64,000 bases of DNA from Toxonevra muliebris (taxonomy: Eukaryota > Arthropoda > Insecta > Diptera > Pallopteridae), in NCBI GenBank assembly GCA_963691655.1, contig OY829326.1:36669989-36733988 (forward strand), read 5' to 3'. The notes below the pieces were generated by a model. The model searched no databases and was not told the DNA's origin. It saw nothing but the letters and a program-made list of their open reading frames with translations. Both the position numbers and the translations under genes were made by a program. Shown here piece after piece: positions 35,647-46,340 of the stretch; the stretch's first letter is position 1, and each line of letters starts with the position of its first letter.

Positions 35647-37190
35647 TTTTAACCCTTTGTCGGCCGACGGCACTTAAAAGCACCATCGGCTCATAAAATT
35701 AGGACGTAATTACGATAGAGTACACTATAATTTGTATAATTTCTTATTTTTGCTGCACCCAAAGGTACTTAGAGATACCAGTTATAACTACAATAATATC
35801 CTTGTAGATCCTTACAAAATTTCAACTTCGTATTTTTTTATAAGAAGCCATAATAACTATTGTAGATAAATTCTTTAGAGAAGACCAGTCTCACTGTCAT
35901 CTATCGTCGGTGTTTTTCAAGAAAGATTTCCAGAATAAACATGCAAAGTACTTTTAAGGCCTTTAAATAACTATTATAAATTTATGCAGACACTGGATCT
36001 AAGCCGAACGTGGGGGTTTTTATTCCCCACCCCCATTCGTTTGTGGACTCTACATTTAATAACCGATTACTATGCAGGCCCAGAATGAAAGACTTTTAAA
36101 GAAAAGTTCGGAATAAAACTCCATCTAATACATTTGTCATATCAAACCATACAAAAAAAAATGTTCTTTGCGTTCAAAAAAAAAAAAAACAAAAAAAATA
36201 CCTACATTCTTCAAATAATTTTTAATTCCCTCAATGCAATAATGCAATGGCAACATACATATATTCATACATATTTATTTCCATTACCACATTCGCAGAT
36301 TCCGCTTTACCAATATTTGCGCAGCGCAACTAACTCGAACTTAAACTCGAAGTCATTGGTCAAACTGCACCACGCATTTGAACAAAGTGCAATGCACTTT
36401 TAAGTGCAATTGTTCTGCAACCTTTTTTTCTTCTACTTCTGTTTCTTCTTCTACTTCTGCTTAAATTAAGCAAAGCTAAGTAAGTAAAAAAAAAGCCTCG
36501 ACTTACTAAACGAGGTAACATATGCCTGAGCAGAAATCATGCTGCTGCTTCAGATAAAACTTGCAGAATCACATGATGCAAAAGTACACCATAAAAACTT
36601 GCGGAATGAGTTTTGTTGGAGAAGTAGTAGAAGAAGTTGAAGAAAAGGAAGAAGAAGAAGAAGAAGGAGTAGAAGCTGCAATAAGAAACTGCAAATACCA
36701 GTTTATGTTTCTGATTCTGTTTCTTCTTCTACGTATTCATTTTCCATGGTTGCTGCTGTTGCAGTGTGTGGCATTCAACACAACACGTGAAGAAATACAA
36801 AAGGAAACGTTATTTCCAGGAAGTATGTATGATTCCATTTGTGATTTTTCTTTAAGCAAGCAGTCAGGCTGGCAACAGTTTCTTCTAAGCATGACTCATT
36901 ATACTTGAAAGCTTTAAGTTTATTGAAGTTAGAGTTAGTTAAGTAGGGGAGATCATTTGTAGTGATTTGAAGTGGGATTTAGTTGCATTACCGTAACTAT
37001 ACATTATGAGCAATAGTTTTAATTATGCACAGTGACGGGTCCTGAGGGAGTTATGGAGACGGCAACCTTTTTCAAAAATGTTAATACTTATAATATTTAA
37101 AAATCTTTTTACATCCTAACTGATTATTATACATACTTGAACAATGATTAATCTGCAATAGCAGGGTTACTTTTGGAGAACTTAATAATC
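35647..37190. other. No gene; half-MITE and GAA repeat
   Basis: TTAACCCTTTGTCGGCCGAC at about 35648 looks like the left end of a TTAA element, but no right end is seen. A GAA/TTC-rich stretch (36420-36740) produces an acidic open frame at 36561-36908 with no domain. Confidence 0.5.
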
Positions 37191-37199
37191 AGACGATTT

Positions 37200-38240
37200 C
37201 TATCTAGCTTTTGGTCACTTTAGGTAGTTTTATTTTAGGTCAAGGTTTTGGTACGAATTTTGGTTTGATGTTTAGGCTACTTTTGGTGTGGACCAAATAG
37301 TCTATTTTAGGTTTGAGTTATAGTTTGAGTTTCTTTCCGATTTTGATCTGATTTTTAATCTAATTTTCTAATTTTTGACCTGAATTCTGATCTGATTTTT
37401 GGTTTGAGTTATGGTCGGATTTTGGGCCTAAATTCCAGTCTGAATTTTTTTCTGATATTTTATCTGAATTTAGATTGAATTTTAGTCTGAATTTCGTTGA
37501 AGTTCTGATTAGAACTGATTTTTTCTCAATTTTGGTCCGTACTTGGGTTTAAATCGTTTCCAATTTTGTTTCTGAGTTTCATTGATCATATCATTTTATC
37601 ATATTTTTCATTTGTATTTGATTTTAAATTTGGTTTGAATTTTGGTCGGAGTTTCGTTTGAGTACTAACTGATTTTCATCTTAACCCTCTAGTTCCTAAG
37701 CCCGCCTCAAGACGGCCTTCACCAAAAGGGATATAATTGCCACCATAACAGTTTTATGTTATGTCATATCATAGGGAATATTTAATTACTTAAAACAAAT
37801 TGATAAAAAGCTCATTTAACAACAAATAGTTTTAGGCGTTAAAACTTTCCCACTTCATAAAACCACGCATATTAGTTTTTTTTTTGGGTTTTTAAATCAG
37901 TTTTTAAATTTTACGCCAATATTAATCAATTCCGATTTTTTTTTATCTATCAACAATTTGGGAACTAGAGGGTTAATTTCGGTCTGATCCTGGGTTTAAA
38001 TTTTGTCAGATTTTTATCTGATTTTTAGTCTGAGGCCTTTTCTGATTTTTGACCGATTTTTCGTTTGAACTTTTTTCAGATATTTTCTCTGACTTTTTCT
38101 GATTTTAGGTTTGAATTTTAATTACAGTATGGTTTGAATTTTAGTATATTTTTGGTTAGAGTTTGGTGTGATATTTGAATGGATTTTTGTCTAGATATTT
38201 ATCTGATTTTTTATTTGAATTTCGGTTTAACTATTACCCT
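37200..38240 (+). repeat. Degenerate minisatellite, split by a MITE
   Basis: Variants of 'gattttggtctgaatttt', about 12-20 bases each, repeat throughout. The plus strand is strongly T/G-rich and nearly devoid of C. The array is interrupted at 37681-37976 by a TTAA element and resumes directly with 'ttaatttcggtctgatcc'. Confidence 0.75.
37681..37976. mobile_element. TTAA-flanked MITE inside the minisatellite
   Basis: TTAA at 37681-37684 and 37973-37976 flank 288 bases with 12-base termini CCCTCTAGTTCC and GGAACTAGAGGG. This is a piggyBac-like target and end structure. It is not coding. Removing it and one TTAA restores a continuous repeat array. Confidence 0.8.
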
Positions 38241-39907
38241 TTAATTTAGAAAAATTAGCCCTCTTAAATTAAAATGTCTGATCGTGTGATGGTTGGTTCT
38301 ATTTTCATTTTATTATTCACTTAATTTAGGTGAGTAAATTGGATATAAATATATAATCTTCTGAAAATTTATAAAGAACTGAAATTCAAATAGACCCAAT
38401 CGAAAAAGCAAGATCGGTCAATGGCTGTGGCTACTTCACATAGTATGTGCCGCACTAGATTCAAATGTATGTCTTGACTCACTTTATCTCACCTCATCCA
38501 TATTTGCGGTGATTTCCAGTTCAAATAATTTCTCACTCAATTAGTTTCTAAAAAAAATTCACTTTCATCTATATACATTCATGACAAAATGACTCGCTTA
38601 CACGTGATCAGCTGCATATATAAATCTGTTAAATTTTACTATTACATATAGCCACACTACCATTATTGTTATTATTATTTCTAATAACAGCTTTAAGTGT
38701 TTTTTTGTTTTTGTTTTTATTTTACACATTTACATTTAATCTGTTAGTTTTTTCTTTTTTGTTGTTTTTGTATTACCCCGTATACAAAGATAAATTACAT
38801 CATTACAAACAAAACTATTAAAATTTATTTAAAATAGATTTAATTGCCATTCATTATACAGCATATTTAATTAATTATACACAAATACACAGACATACAG
38901 TCACAAATAAACCAAGTTATGGTTCATGTAGTTGTTAAAACAGCGGAGTGCTTTGCTTTGTGGTCAGTTTGTTTTGGTTATAGTAAAAAAAAAAAAAAAA
39001 ACTATTCAAAACTGTTAATAATCAGAGGTTATAACTATGATTACATTCACATGCATAGGTATGTAGTATATAAATCGGAATATATATACGTACAAGTTTA
39101 TAATGCTGCATTTAGTGTTATACAATAATTATACCAGTGCATTTACTACTATTGTATTCATGATGCGTTTTCTTTTGTTCATTTCATTTTATTAATTTAT
39201 TTATTTACATGCCAACAATGGGTAACTAACTAGCGAACTAACACTCGCAATGACCACACACATATGTATATAAATGTAAACACATACTCTTGTACTCACA
39301 TACATACATACATACATGCATACTTTAGCATGATCATCAGAGTAATGTATGTTAGTCGCATAGATATTACTACGGTTAGTAAACTAACTTACTAGACCTA
39401 TTTACAAGCAATTTGCTACTGTTCGCTACTGCTTTTTGTTGTTGTTGTTTTAGCTATTGCTTCTATTAATTTTAAAATTACATACATATTGTCTGACCTC
39501 AAATTATGAATGGAAGTTTTATACCACCTTTACATATGTTTGATGACGTTTATAAAGCCAACAAACGACATTGACATTAACAACGTTTGTTTCCGTAATA
39601 AATTGCATTTGGAAATAGTGGCACTTTATTTTTATTTTATTTTTTTATTTTTAATATCATTGAAATCTTAACACGCTTAATATTGATGAATGCACTTACA
39701 TAAATTGAAACTTCTTTGGTGAGTTTTATTTTTCGGAAATTACATAGACACTTAACTTTTTATTAGTTATTTGAACAATTGTGAAGTTATATCGCTTACC
39801 TTGCAGATAGCTTCAAAAAGCCACAAAAACAGCTCTGCCTTCAAATTAACAAAATCCGACTTTTAGACTCCCTAACCTTAAGGTGATCTTTCGATATTAG
39901 CACAGAA
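38241..39907. other. No recognised gene
   Basis: AT-rich with an A run near 38985-39001 and (CATA)n at about 39297-39320. Confidence 0.5.
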
Positions 39908-40545
39908 TTAACCCACGGTCTGGCTAGACCTTTTTCAACTTTGCTGACATTTTTTTATTATTTCTAAATTCACAATGATCTCCAAAATTCGTGATATATC
40001 GTGATAAAAGTTTTGAATCAACACAGAACATTACTCAAACGACCATTGGAATTGTAATTGAAAATTAGAAACCACAAATGATCGTAGAAAAGAAAACCAT
40101 TATCACCTTCGTGCTATGGTTCCTAAGGTATACCGTTTAAAGTGTTTTCTTGGTCAAAAACTATCACACAAGAACTTTGTGCCACTCCGACTTTTTCAAT
40201 TTCAAATACATTTTTCTTAGATCGTCGCATTGTCAACCAACCCCTTTGGACCAAATTTCTGTACTATACTATGTATGGTTTCGGAGATATACTTAAAATA
40301 ACATTAATATTGCATCGGAGGTGTCACGCTCATTCAGAGCTGAAACTCCAGTTTAAGCTCGGTATCGACAAATAATATTTCCATACAACAAATGAAGCTT
40401 GATATATCCCGTAATAAATATTCTCACGGAATACGAACCGTTTTCATTGAAAATTCAGATAAATGCTGCATAAATAAATGACGGACTGGCTGGACCGTGG
40501 TGGTAGCAATGTGAAAAACAAAAGTGGTGCCAACAGAAGGGTTAA
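39908..40545. mobile_element. TTAA-flanked MITE-like element
   Basis: TTAA at 39908-39911 and 40542-40545 flank 630 bases beginning CCCACGGTCTGGC and ending in the complement of CCCTTCTGTTGGC. The terminal match is imperfect. A 77-codon frame at 40142-40375 has no recognisable domain. Confidence 0.5.
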
Positions 40546-41223
40546 GGTATGTATTATTTAAAAATTAGATATATATTAACTGTTCTCACTCAAAAGACTT
40601 TACTGATCAAACTTGTGCTGAGAAGGCGAGAGCTCTTTTAAAAGATCAAGATTGCAAACTATAAGTTCACCTCTACCCCGAAAGAGTTGCGAAATTTACA
40701 AAAAACCTATAAAACCTAAAGCAAACAATAGAAATATGTTACTTGAGGCGAACTTCTGCCAAAACTCGTAAGGACTGCATTAAAAATTAACCAGTAAGGG
40801 GTGACCTTAAACCTTCCCTGCCCGTGCTGCTATATATGGTTCCACGACTTTAGACGGTATCTTACGTCCAACATCCAAAACACAATATGGGTTTCGAAGA
40901 TTGTACCTTTCTTTATCGATGAAACGCCAGCTGTCGAAAGTTATTGCCATTTTTATGTGAAAGCATACGCTTTTCGGACACAAGTAAAATTTTTGATTTT
41001 CAAACAGCAAAAACTATAAGAAATATTGCGAATTTCAACATAACAAAAATATTGCTGTGTTGCTAAAGGTGTCCTGATTGGTAGGTGTTTACTTCGAAAT
41101 AATATTTAATAAAATATTATCAAATTTTTATTTCCAAAATTTGGGACCATATATGGTTCGTTGGGCTGTGTTTAGTGTTTGCTGAACTGTGGTGTATTCC
41201 CCAGTTTTTATTATAAATTCGAA

Positions 41224-41564
41224 ATGGAGCGACTAAAAGACGATGAGGAATGGAATAAACATGTGAGTGATCATGGCTGGTATGAAAGTGAAGATAATGA
41301 AGCTTTTTCAGGGGATGATTTTTACAGCTAGAGGTCGTCCTTGGGTAGGAGCATTACAAGCAAAACGATCCAGGCCAAATACATTCCATATTCCACCAGC
41401 AGACATTAAACTGGATAACGTAGTCCTCTTCCCGAATGAAGCCAGCCTTTGAGGGACGATTCAAATGCAAAGTTCCTGGTTGTGGTAAGCGTACTATAAT
41501 ATTTTGTACTAAATTATGCTATAAAGGCGAACGAAATTGTTTCTACAAATTTCACACAGAATAA
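41224..41564 (+). pseudogene. piggyBac-type transposase, internally deleted
   Basis: ATG at 41224 opens an acidic N-terminal segment (MERLKDDEEWNKHVSDHGW and more, stop at 41329-41331). In another frame it is followed by the C-terminal part: RSRPNTFHIPPADIKLDNVV, then after a further frameshift GRFKCKVPGCGKRT, an FC...C run and NCFYKFHT before TAA at 41562. Pro-Pro, LDNV and a Cys-rich knuckle ending in C-F-x-x-F-H-T are typical of piggyBac-like C-termini. The whole catalytic DDD core (about 450 residues) is gone. I did not find matching TTAA ends. An internal deletion of this kind is how MITEs arise. Confidence 0.65.
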
Positions 41565-41611
41565 TTGGTAAAAATTTTCATTTTCGGTTATTTTTCTCAA
41601 AAAAGAGATTT

Positions 41612-42456
41612 TACCACGTTTATATCAACTCGCTTTCAATGATGTCAGTCTGTCTGTCTGTCAGTCTGTTCGGTACAAATTTTGCAATCGATTTTAAACT
41701 AACTTCTCGATGAGCTAGAGACTTGAAACTTTAAATATAGTTTAGAACTGGAAGACAATGCAATATGAAATATCTAAAATATATATAAATATAATAATAT
41801 TTAAAATATTAGCATCGGAAGTTTTTCCATTTTTTTCATAGATCAAAGCATTGAATTCATCGTTGTTAAAATCATTGCTTTAGCGGGAGTATATACATTC
41901 ACAAATTCAAAGACAAAGAGAGAACAAAAACAAACAATATCGAACTTTTCTTTTCGTTTTGTTCCGCTTACAACGAGTATAGATTGTAAAGAGATCGCAA
42001 TTTGCTCTTGCTGGAATCGAAACAAAAAATCGTAGAAACAGCAGCGAGGTGCAATACCGATGGTGTGACAGCGACGGTTGTCAACACATCCAGCAGACAA
42101 AAATGTATGAATGGATGAGTTTGACGTGTTTGATGAAATAAATATTTAACATTTCTTTTAGCAAATAACTTTCAACATTTACAGTATTTATATATTCTTT
42201 ATATACAAATATGTTAACGTTTTGTTTTGATTTGAACGTGGGACGCATATGGATAGAGATAAAATTGCTGGCCATTAGGTGAACTATTCATCCATCAATT
42301 TCCTATTGCATGCGAACCACGTTTGTTGTTTTAAATCATACAAGTATTTTCGTCCTACTAAAATTCACAGATTCACAGATAAAGAATCTATATGTGGTTT
42401 TGAATCTGTTAGGAGAAATTATTTTATACTTTTTAGTCCATTTTAAAAACGTGGTA
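41612..42456 (-). repeat. Dispersed repeat family A, copy 1
   Basis: 845 bases between taccacgtt (41612) and aaacgtggta (42456), inverted relative to the copy at 51800-52639 and nearly identical to it. About 14 bases outside the 42456 end are also shared, so the true boundary is uncertain. The interior open frame of 85 codons is kept only because the copies are similar; it has no domain. 'tcagtctgtctgtctg' lies near one end. Confidence 0.8.
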
Positions 42457-42748
42457 TATTAAAAATATTTGTAAAGCGAATTAAAATTGATGACCTCTAT
42501 TGCAGACTTTGACCTTGAAAAATTCGCTTATTTTATCTAAAGAAGCGAAACCGTTGAGAGATTTTTTATGTGGCACAGTGTAATTAGCGGAAGTCGTGGG
42601 ATAACCTTTCTTGTCACTGCGCATTTTTTGATCCATCTCGACTTATCTCTTATTGGTCTTGCGATTGCTTCAGTGGATGCAAAGTGTTTTCAGTATAGTA
42701 GTTTGCCATTTCTGCATCGTAATTCTCTCTAATTTAGTTCCAGTTATT

Positions 42749-43230
42749 TTAACCCTCTCAGGAGAATATGTACTTCTCAATGTGTGGTAGGAAAAAATCC
42801 AGATGTGGATTTTCGTATTTATTGTTGATTTTATTATTAACTCTTACTTGTCCAGGTTTAGCCGAACGTGAGGTATACAAATATGTACAAACAAACATTT
42901 GGGGAGCTTTAAAATACGCCGACTTACACAAAATATATTTCTATCGACAGAAAAAGGTTCTATCTACATAAGAAATTTGTTTTTAATAATTTTTTGAAAT
43001 TGACGACACAAAAAAAAAAGAGAGTACAAAAAAATGAGATTGTCCCATAAAAGTCACAATAGCTTCGACGGTAATGTTTCAATTGTAACAAACTAAACTT
43101 CAGACGATAGAGGAAAAACAACAAAGACGTCAATATCAAAATGGTTTGTTCGGCGTTTAAATCGATCGAATTCAGGAAAAATGTTAAAATTCATGTACAA
43201 ATATGTGTACGAAAATCCTGAGAGGTTTAA
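42749..43230. mobile_element. TTAA-flanked MITE
   Basis: TTAA at 42749-42752 and 43227-43230 flank 474 bases with termini CCCTCTCAGGA and TCCTGAGAGGT. An included 67-codon frame (42768-42971) starts within the terminal repeat and has a hydrophobic stretch resembling a signal peptide. It is most likely accidental. Confidence 0.7.
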
Positions 43231-45399
43231 GTGGGATTCTACTTTTACTGTGCCAAACGTTACCGCCATTCTTCATAGACATTGATGTAGGAGCTTTAGC
43301 ATGGGCTTTTCTCAATTAATTGGCATTAAACATTTTAATGTCAGCTCATTTTTTATTTCCATTAGAATATAATGTTGTTTTCATTTTCAGTTTTTGTTTA
43401 AGGTATGATCACTTTTCAATAATTATTTCAGCTAAGGAGCTTGATGCTCCTTAATTATGAATATTTTTAAAGGTTTGAAGAAACCTAAACCGGCCTCTTT
43501 CAGCGACCTCTAAGCACGGCTGTAGTCATTATAGAAGTTTTTGGATATCCTGTTTGAACTTGAATATACGAGAACATTTTTCTGAAGAATATAATTAACA
43601 GTTAATATTGAAAAATCTGCAATACGGTAGCACATACAACAAAATACATACTAAATATGTACCTACCTCCGAAACTAAAAAAGATATTGGGCAATGTCAA
43701 TAAAATGACTTAATTTGAAATTCTACAAATGCGACACTAAATCAAACAACCATTCGATTTTCACTAGTGTTATCATTTGATAGTGGCGAAGAAATTTTGC
43801 ATTTGTAACACAAAATTCTTCAAGCTTTTAATCTAATTTCTCTTTATTTCACTTTAAATACCATGCCTTAATGTATCATTTATTTCCACATAGAATGCGC
43901 TATAAAATTATTGAAATCCTATAATCAATTTATTCACACATATAAAAAATAAATAAATCTCTTTATGGCCTTCTTTACCACTTCAACAGAAATTGCAAAC
44001 ATTGTGTCGCATGTGAGAAAAATTTCTAGCAAGTGTTTAACAACAAATGAAAACTTATACCAATATATACCAAAAACGCAAAGTGGACAAAAAAAAAAAA
44101 AAAAGAAAGAAGAAAAATAATTCATAATTCTCTAGAGACAATAGAATAGACATAAAATACTAAAACTAGCTTGAAGATGAATGAGTTAAACCTCAGCAAC
44201 AATATTCAATGCAAGTAAGTACTTTACTCATACTTAAATGGCGGAAGAGAAATGAGCAAAGTTTTCATGTGAAATACAAAACGCCCAGTAGTAGTTGGTT
44301 AGCTGATTGGTATGAGTTGTGAGCAGCAAACGTGAACGAGAAGTAAAAGATATCTACTTACTATATACAAAAAAAAAACAAGAAGGAACCGAAGAAGAGA
44401 CAGCGGCAAAAGGCGCAGGAAAAAAAGAAAAAAAGAAAAGAAAATGTAGAGTTATGTGAGAAAGAAAACCTCAGATATCGAAAAGTGTTTAAAGTATCTT
44501 GAGGCCTAAAAGTTATAATGTGTGCACAAACTTACATACTACATAAATACATACAAATAATAAAAATGCAATCGGGTAGCAATATGTTGCATACATACTC
44601 GTACACACATGTGGTATGTGATGGTATGTTGCAAAAGTAAAATCAAAGGTTAACTCGAGTTAGTGACAAATAAAAATAACTATAAAAAATGAAATAGAAA
44701 AATATAAATTTTTTTTCTATACCACTTTAAGCCGGTATATTGATATGCAGCATTTACTTATATGTATTTTTCTATGTATTGGTATTTGTAAGTGTTGCCA
44801 ATATATTTCTTTGCTTTTACATTGTTTGTTTCTTTTTTGGTTTTGCGGTTGCAATATTTTACTTATTTTCTTACGACTTTTCTTTTAAAATATTAACAGT
44901 TATTTACAGTCTTAGCATTTTCTAACTAACGTTTTCCATTAATCGTTCTCGTCTTTTGCGATATGGTAATCATGTTTAGACTGCTGTTGACACATGTCAA
45001 TCTGACGTGTTGTCAATGGAGATGATGATGATGAGTCAATGATGAATTATAAAGCTGTTATTGCTTTAATGAGAAAGCATCTAAATTGGAGCATATGTTG
45101 TTGTATGCAATGATTTTTTCAAATAGCAATTAGTGATATGAAGAAACGATTCTTTCAAGAAGTTTACCAACACTAAAAGTAACCAATGAAATTTGAAGAA
45201 ACTGTTTTTTTTTTAATAGTAAATTCAAGAACGCGGTTTTTTATTATTAACGCACGTTTTTTTATTTCCAAGATTCCAAGCGAGGGAAGAAGAAGTCCAC
45301 TAGTTATCCGGATAGTATCAAAGTATCTGAATACATGGACATTGTGTTAATATGTTAACATTAATTCGAAGTATTCACATAATTTGACGACCTCGATAG
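43231..45399. other. No recognised gene
   Basis: AT-rich with A runs (44090-44105, 44415-44440). Confidence 0.5.
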
Positions 45400-45445
45400 T
45401 CTAGTGGATCGATATGAAGTGGATGAGAATTATAAGAATTTTTAT

Positions 45446-46118
45446 AAGTACACACCTATCATAACAAATAACAACTCATTTGGGTGCCAGGGCATAGAGG
45501 ACATGTAGGCAATGAAATGGCGGACGAACTTGCAAGGAAAGGATCATCCAGTGAATTCACTGAACCACGACCATTCTGCGGTCTACCATGGAGTTCCGTT
45601 AAAATCAGTTTAAAAAATTGGCTGGACAGTAATTCGCTACAATACTGGAGGGAAATCCCCGGTAACAGACAAGCTAAATCATTCATGCCAAAGATCTGTC
45701 AACGCAGAACTAAACAACTGCCTAATTTAGGCAGGAACCAAATCCGAATTGGCACAGGGTTCTATACAGGGCATTGTAGGGTCAAAAAAAAACTTTTGAA
45801 CTTGGGTCTAGCACAAGACGATACTTGTCGAATATGTAACGAGGAAGAAGAAACGGCATAACATATTTTATGCCACTGTGAAGGTCTAATGAGGACCCGA
45901 CTTCTTTACTTGGGAAACTCTATCCTACAACCGCAAGACATTGCGGATTGTTCTCCTAAAGAGATATTAAATTTCCACAAAGGAAATAAACTCATAGGAG
46001 AACTATAAACACAATAAATCTTTGAGGTATATCACAATAGGTCCTAGATGGCCGCAGTGATCTGGGAAGTTATTGCCCACCTCCGTATTAATCTAATCTA
46101 ATCTGCAAAAGTACACAC
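45446..46118 (+). mobile_element. 5'-truncated RNase-H LINE with 10-bp duplication
   Basis: 'aagtacacac' at 45446-45455 and 46109-46118 flanks the insert. The 3' end carries 'cacaataggtcctagatggccgcagtg' in pieces (about 46030-46057) and a (TAATC)n tail. The target is the body of a SINE-like repeat. Confidence 0.65.
45472..46008 (+). pseudogene. LINE RNase H end and zinc-knuckle domain (I/LOA type)
   Basis: The frame begins in the last RNase H block (LIWVPGHRGH...NEMADELARKGS) and continues with RIGTGFYTGHC, then CRIC and HILCHC, the C-C-H-C knuckle of RNase-H-bearing LINEs. It ends at 46006-46008. One TAA at 45859-45861 interrupts it just before HILCHC; otherwise the frame is open. The RT, endonuclease and most of RNase H are missing through 5' truncation. 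The clade (I or LOA-like) is inferred from the RNase H domain and tail. Confidence 0.8.
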
Positions 46119-46340
46119 GTTGGTTGGTAATGGCAAAACCACCGAGCGTTAAACTGTAGGTCCTACCATCGCCACTGTGGTCTAGTGGCAGAGTGCCAGA
46201 CTCTTGTTTCTGGAGACCCGAGTTCGATTCTCGGCTTGGGCATGTTTCTTATCTATTTTTCTTTCATAACTTGGGGCTTTGGTACAATAGATCTTCTAGG
46301 TCGCAGTGCCTGACTTTTGAGCCGTCCTTCCTTTAAATAA

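Larger units (their letters stand above)
45400..46340 (+). repeat. SINE-like repeat carrying a LINE insertion
   Basis: SINE body 'atcgatatgaagtggatgag' at 45409 runs to 45455 and resumes at 46109 after the LINE. A tRNA-like head then spans 46168-46243, with 'tggtctagtggcagagtgcc', a perfectly paired anticodon-type stem CCAGA/TCTGG around an 8-base loop, and a perfect T-arm CCGAG/CTCGG. The acceptor arm does not pair. A tail 'agatcttctaggtcgcagtgcc' (about 46278-46299) and 'aaataataaa' end the unit. Confidence 0.6.

Noticed and set aside
35648..35700. Complete TTAA element
   Set aside because: Only a left-end-like TTAACCCTTTG is present; no matching right end was found nearby.
36561..36908. 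115-codon open frame with an acidic run
   Set aside because: It is driven by a GAA/TTC simple repeat; no domain, and composition changes abruptly on either side.
39294..39320. CRISPR-like array
   Set aside because: It is a CATA microsatellite without spacers; the window has no CRISPR signal.
41843..42100. 85-codon frame repeated almost unchanged at 52156-52413
   Set aside because: Its apparent conservation reflects two young copies of the same repeat, not a protein; there is no domain.
42768..42971. 67-codon frame with a signal-peptide-like start
   Set aside because: It starts inside the terminal repeat of a TTAA MITE; the hydrophobic run is T-rich codon composition.
46168..46243. Functional tRNA gene
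   Set aside because: Anticodon and T arms pair, but the acceptor stem does not and the anticodon loop has eight bases; it is a SINE head.
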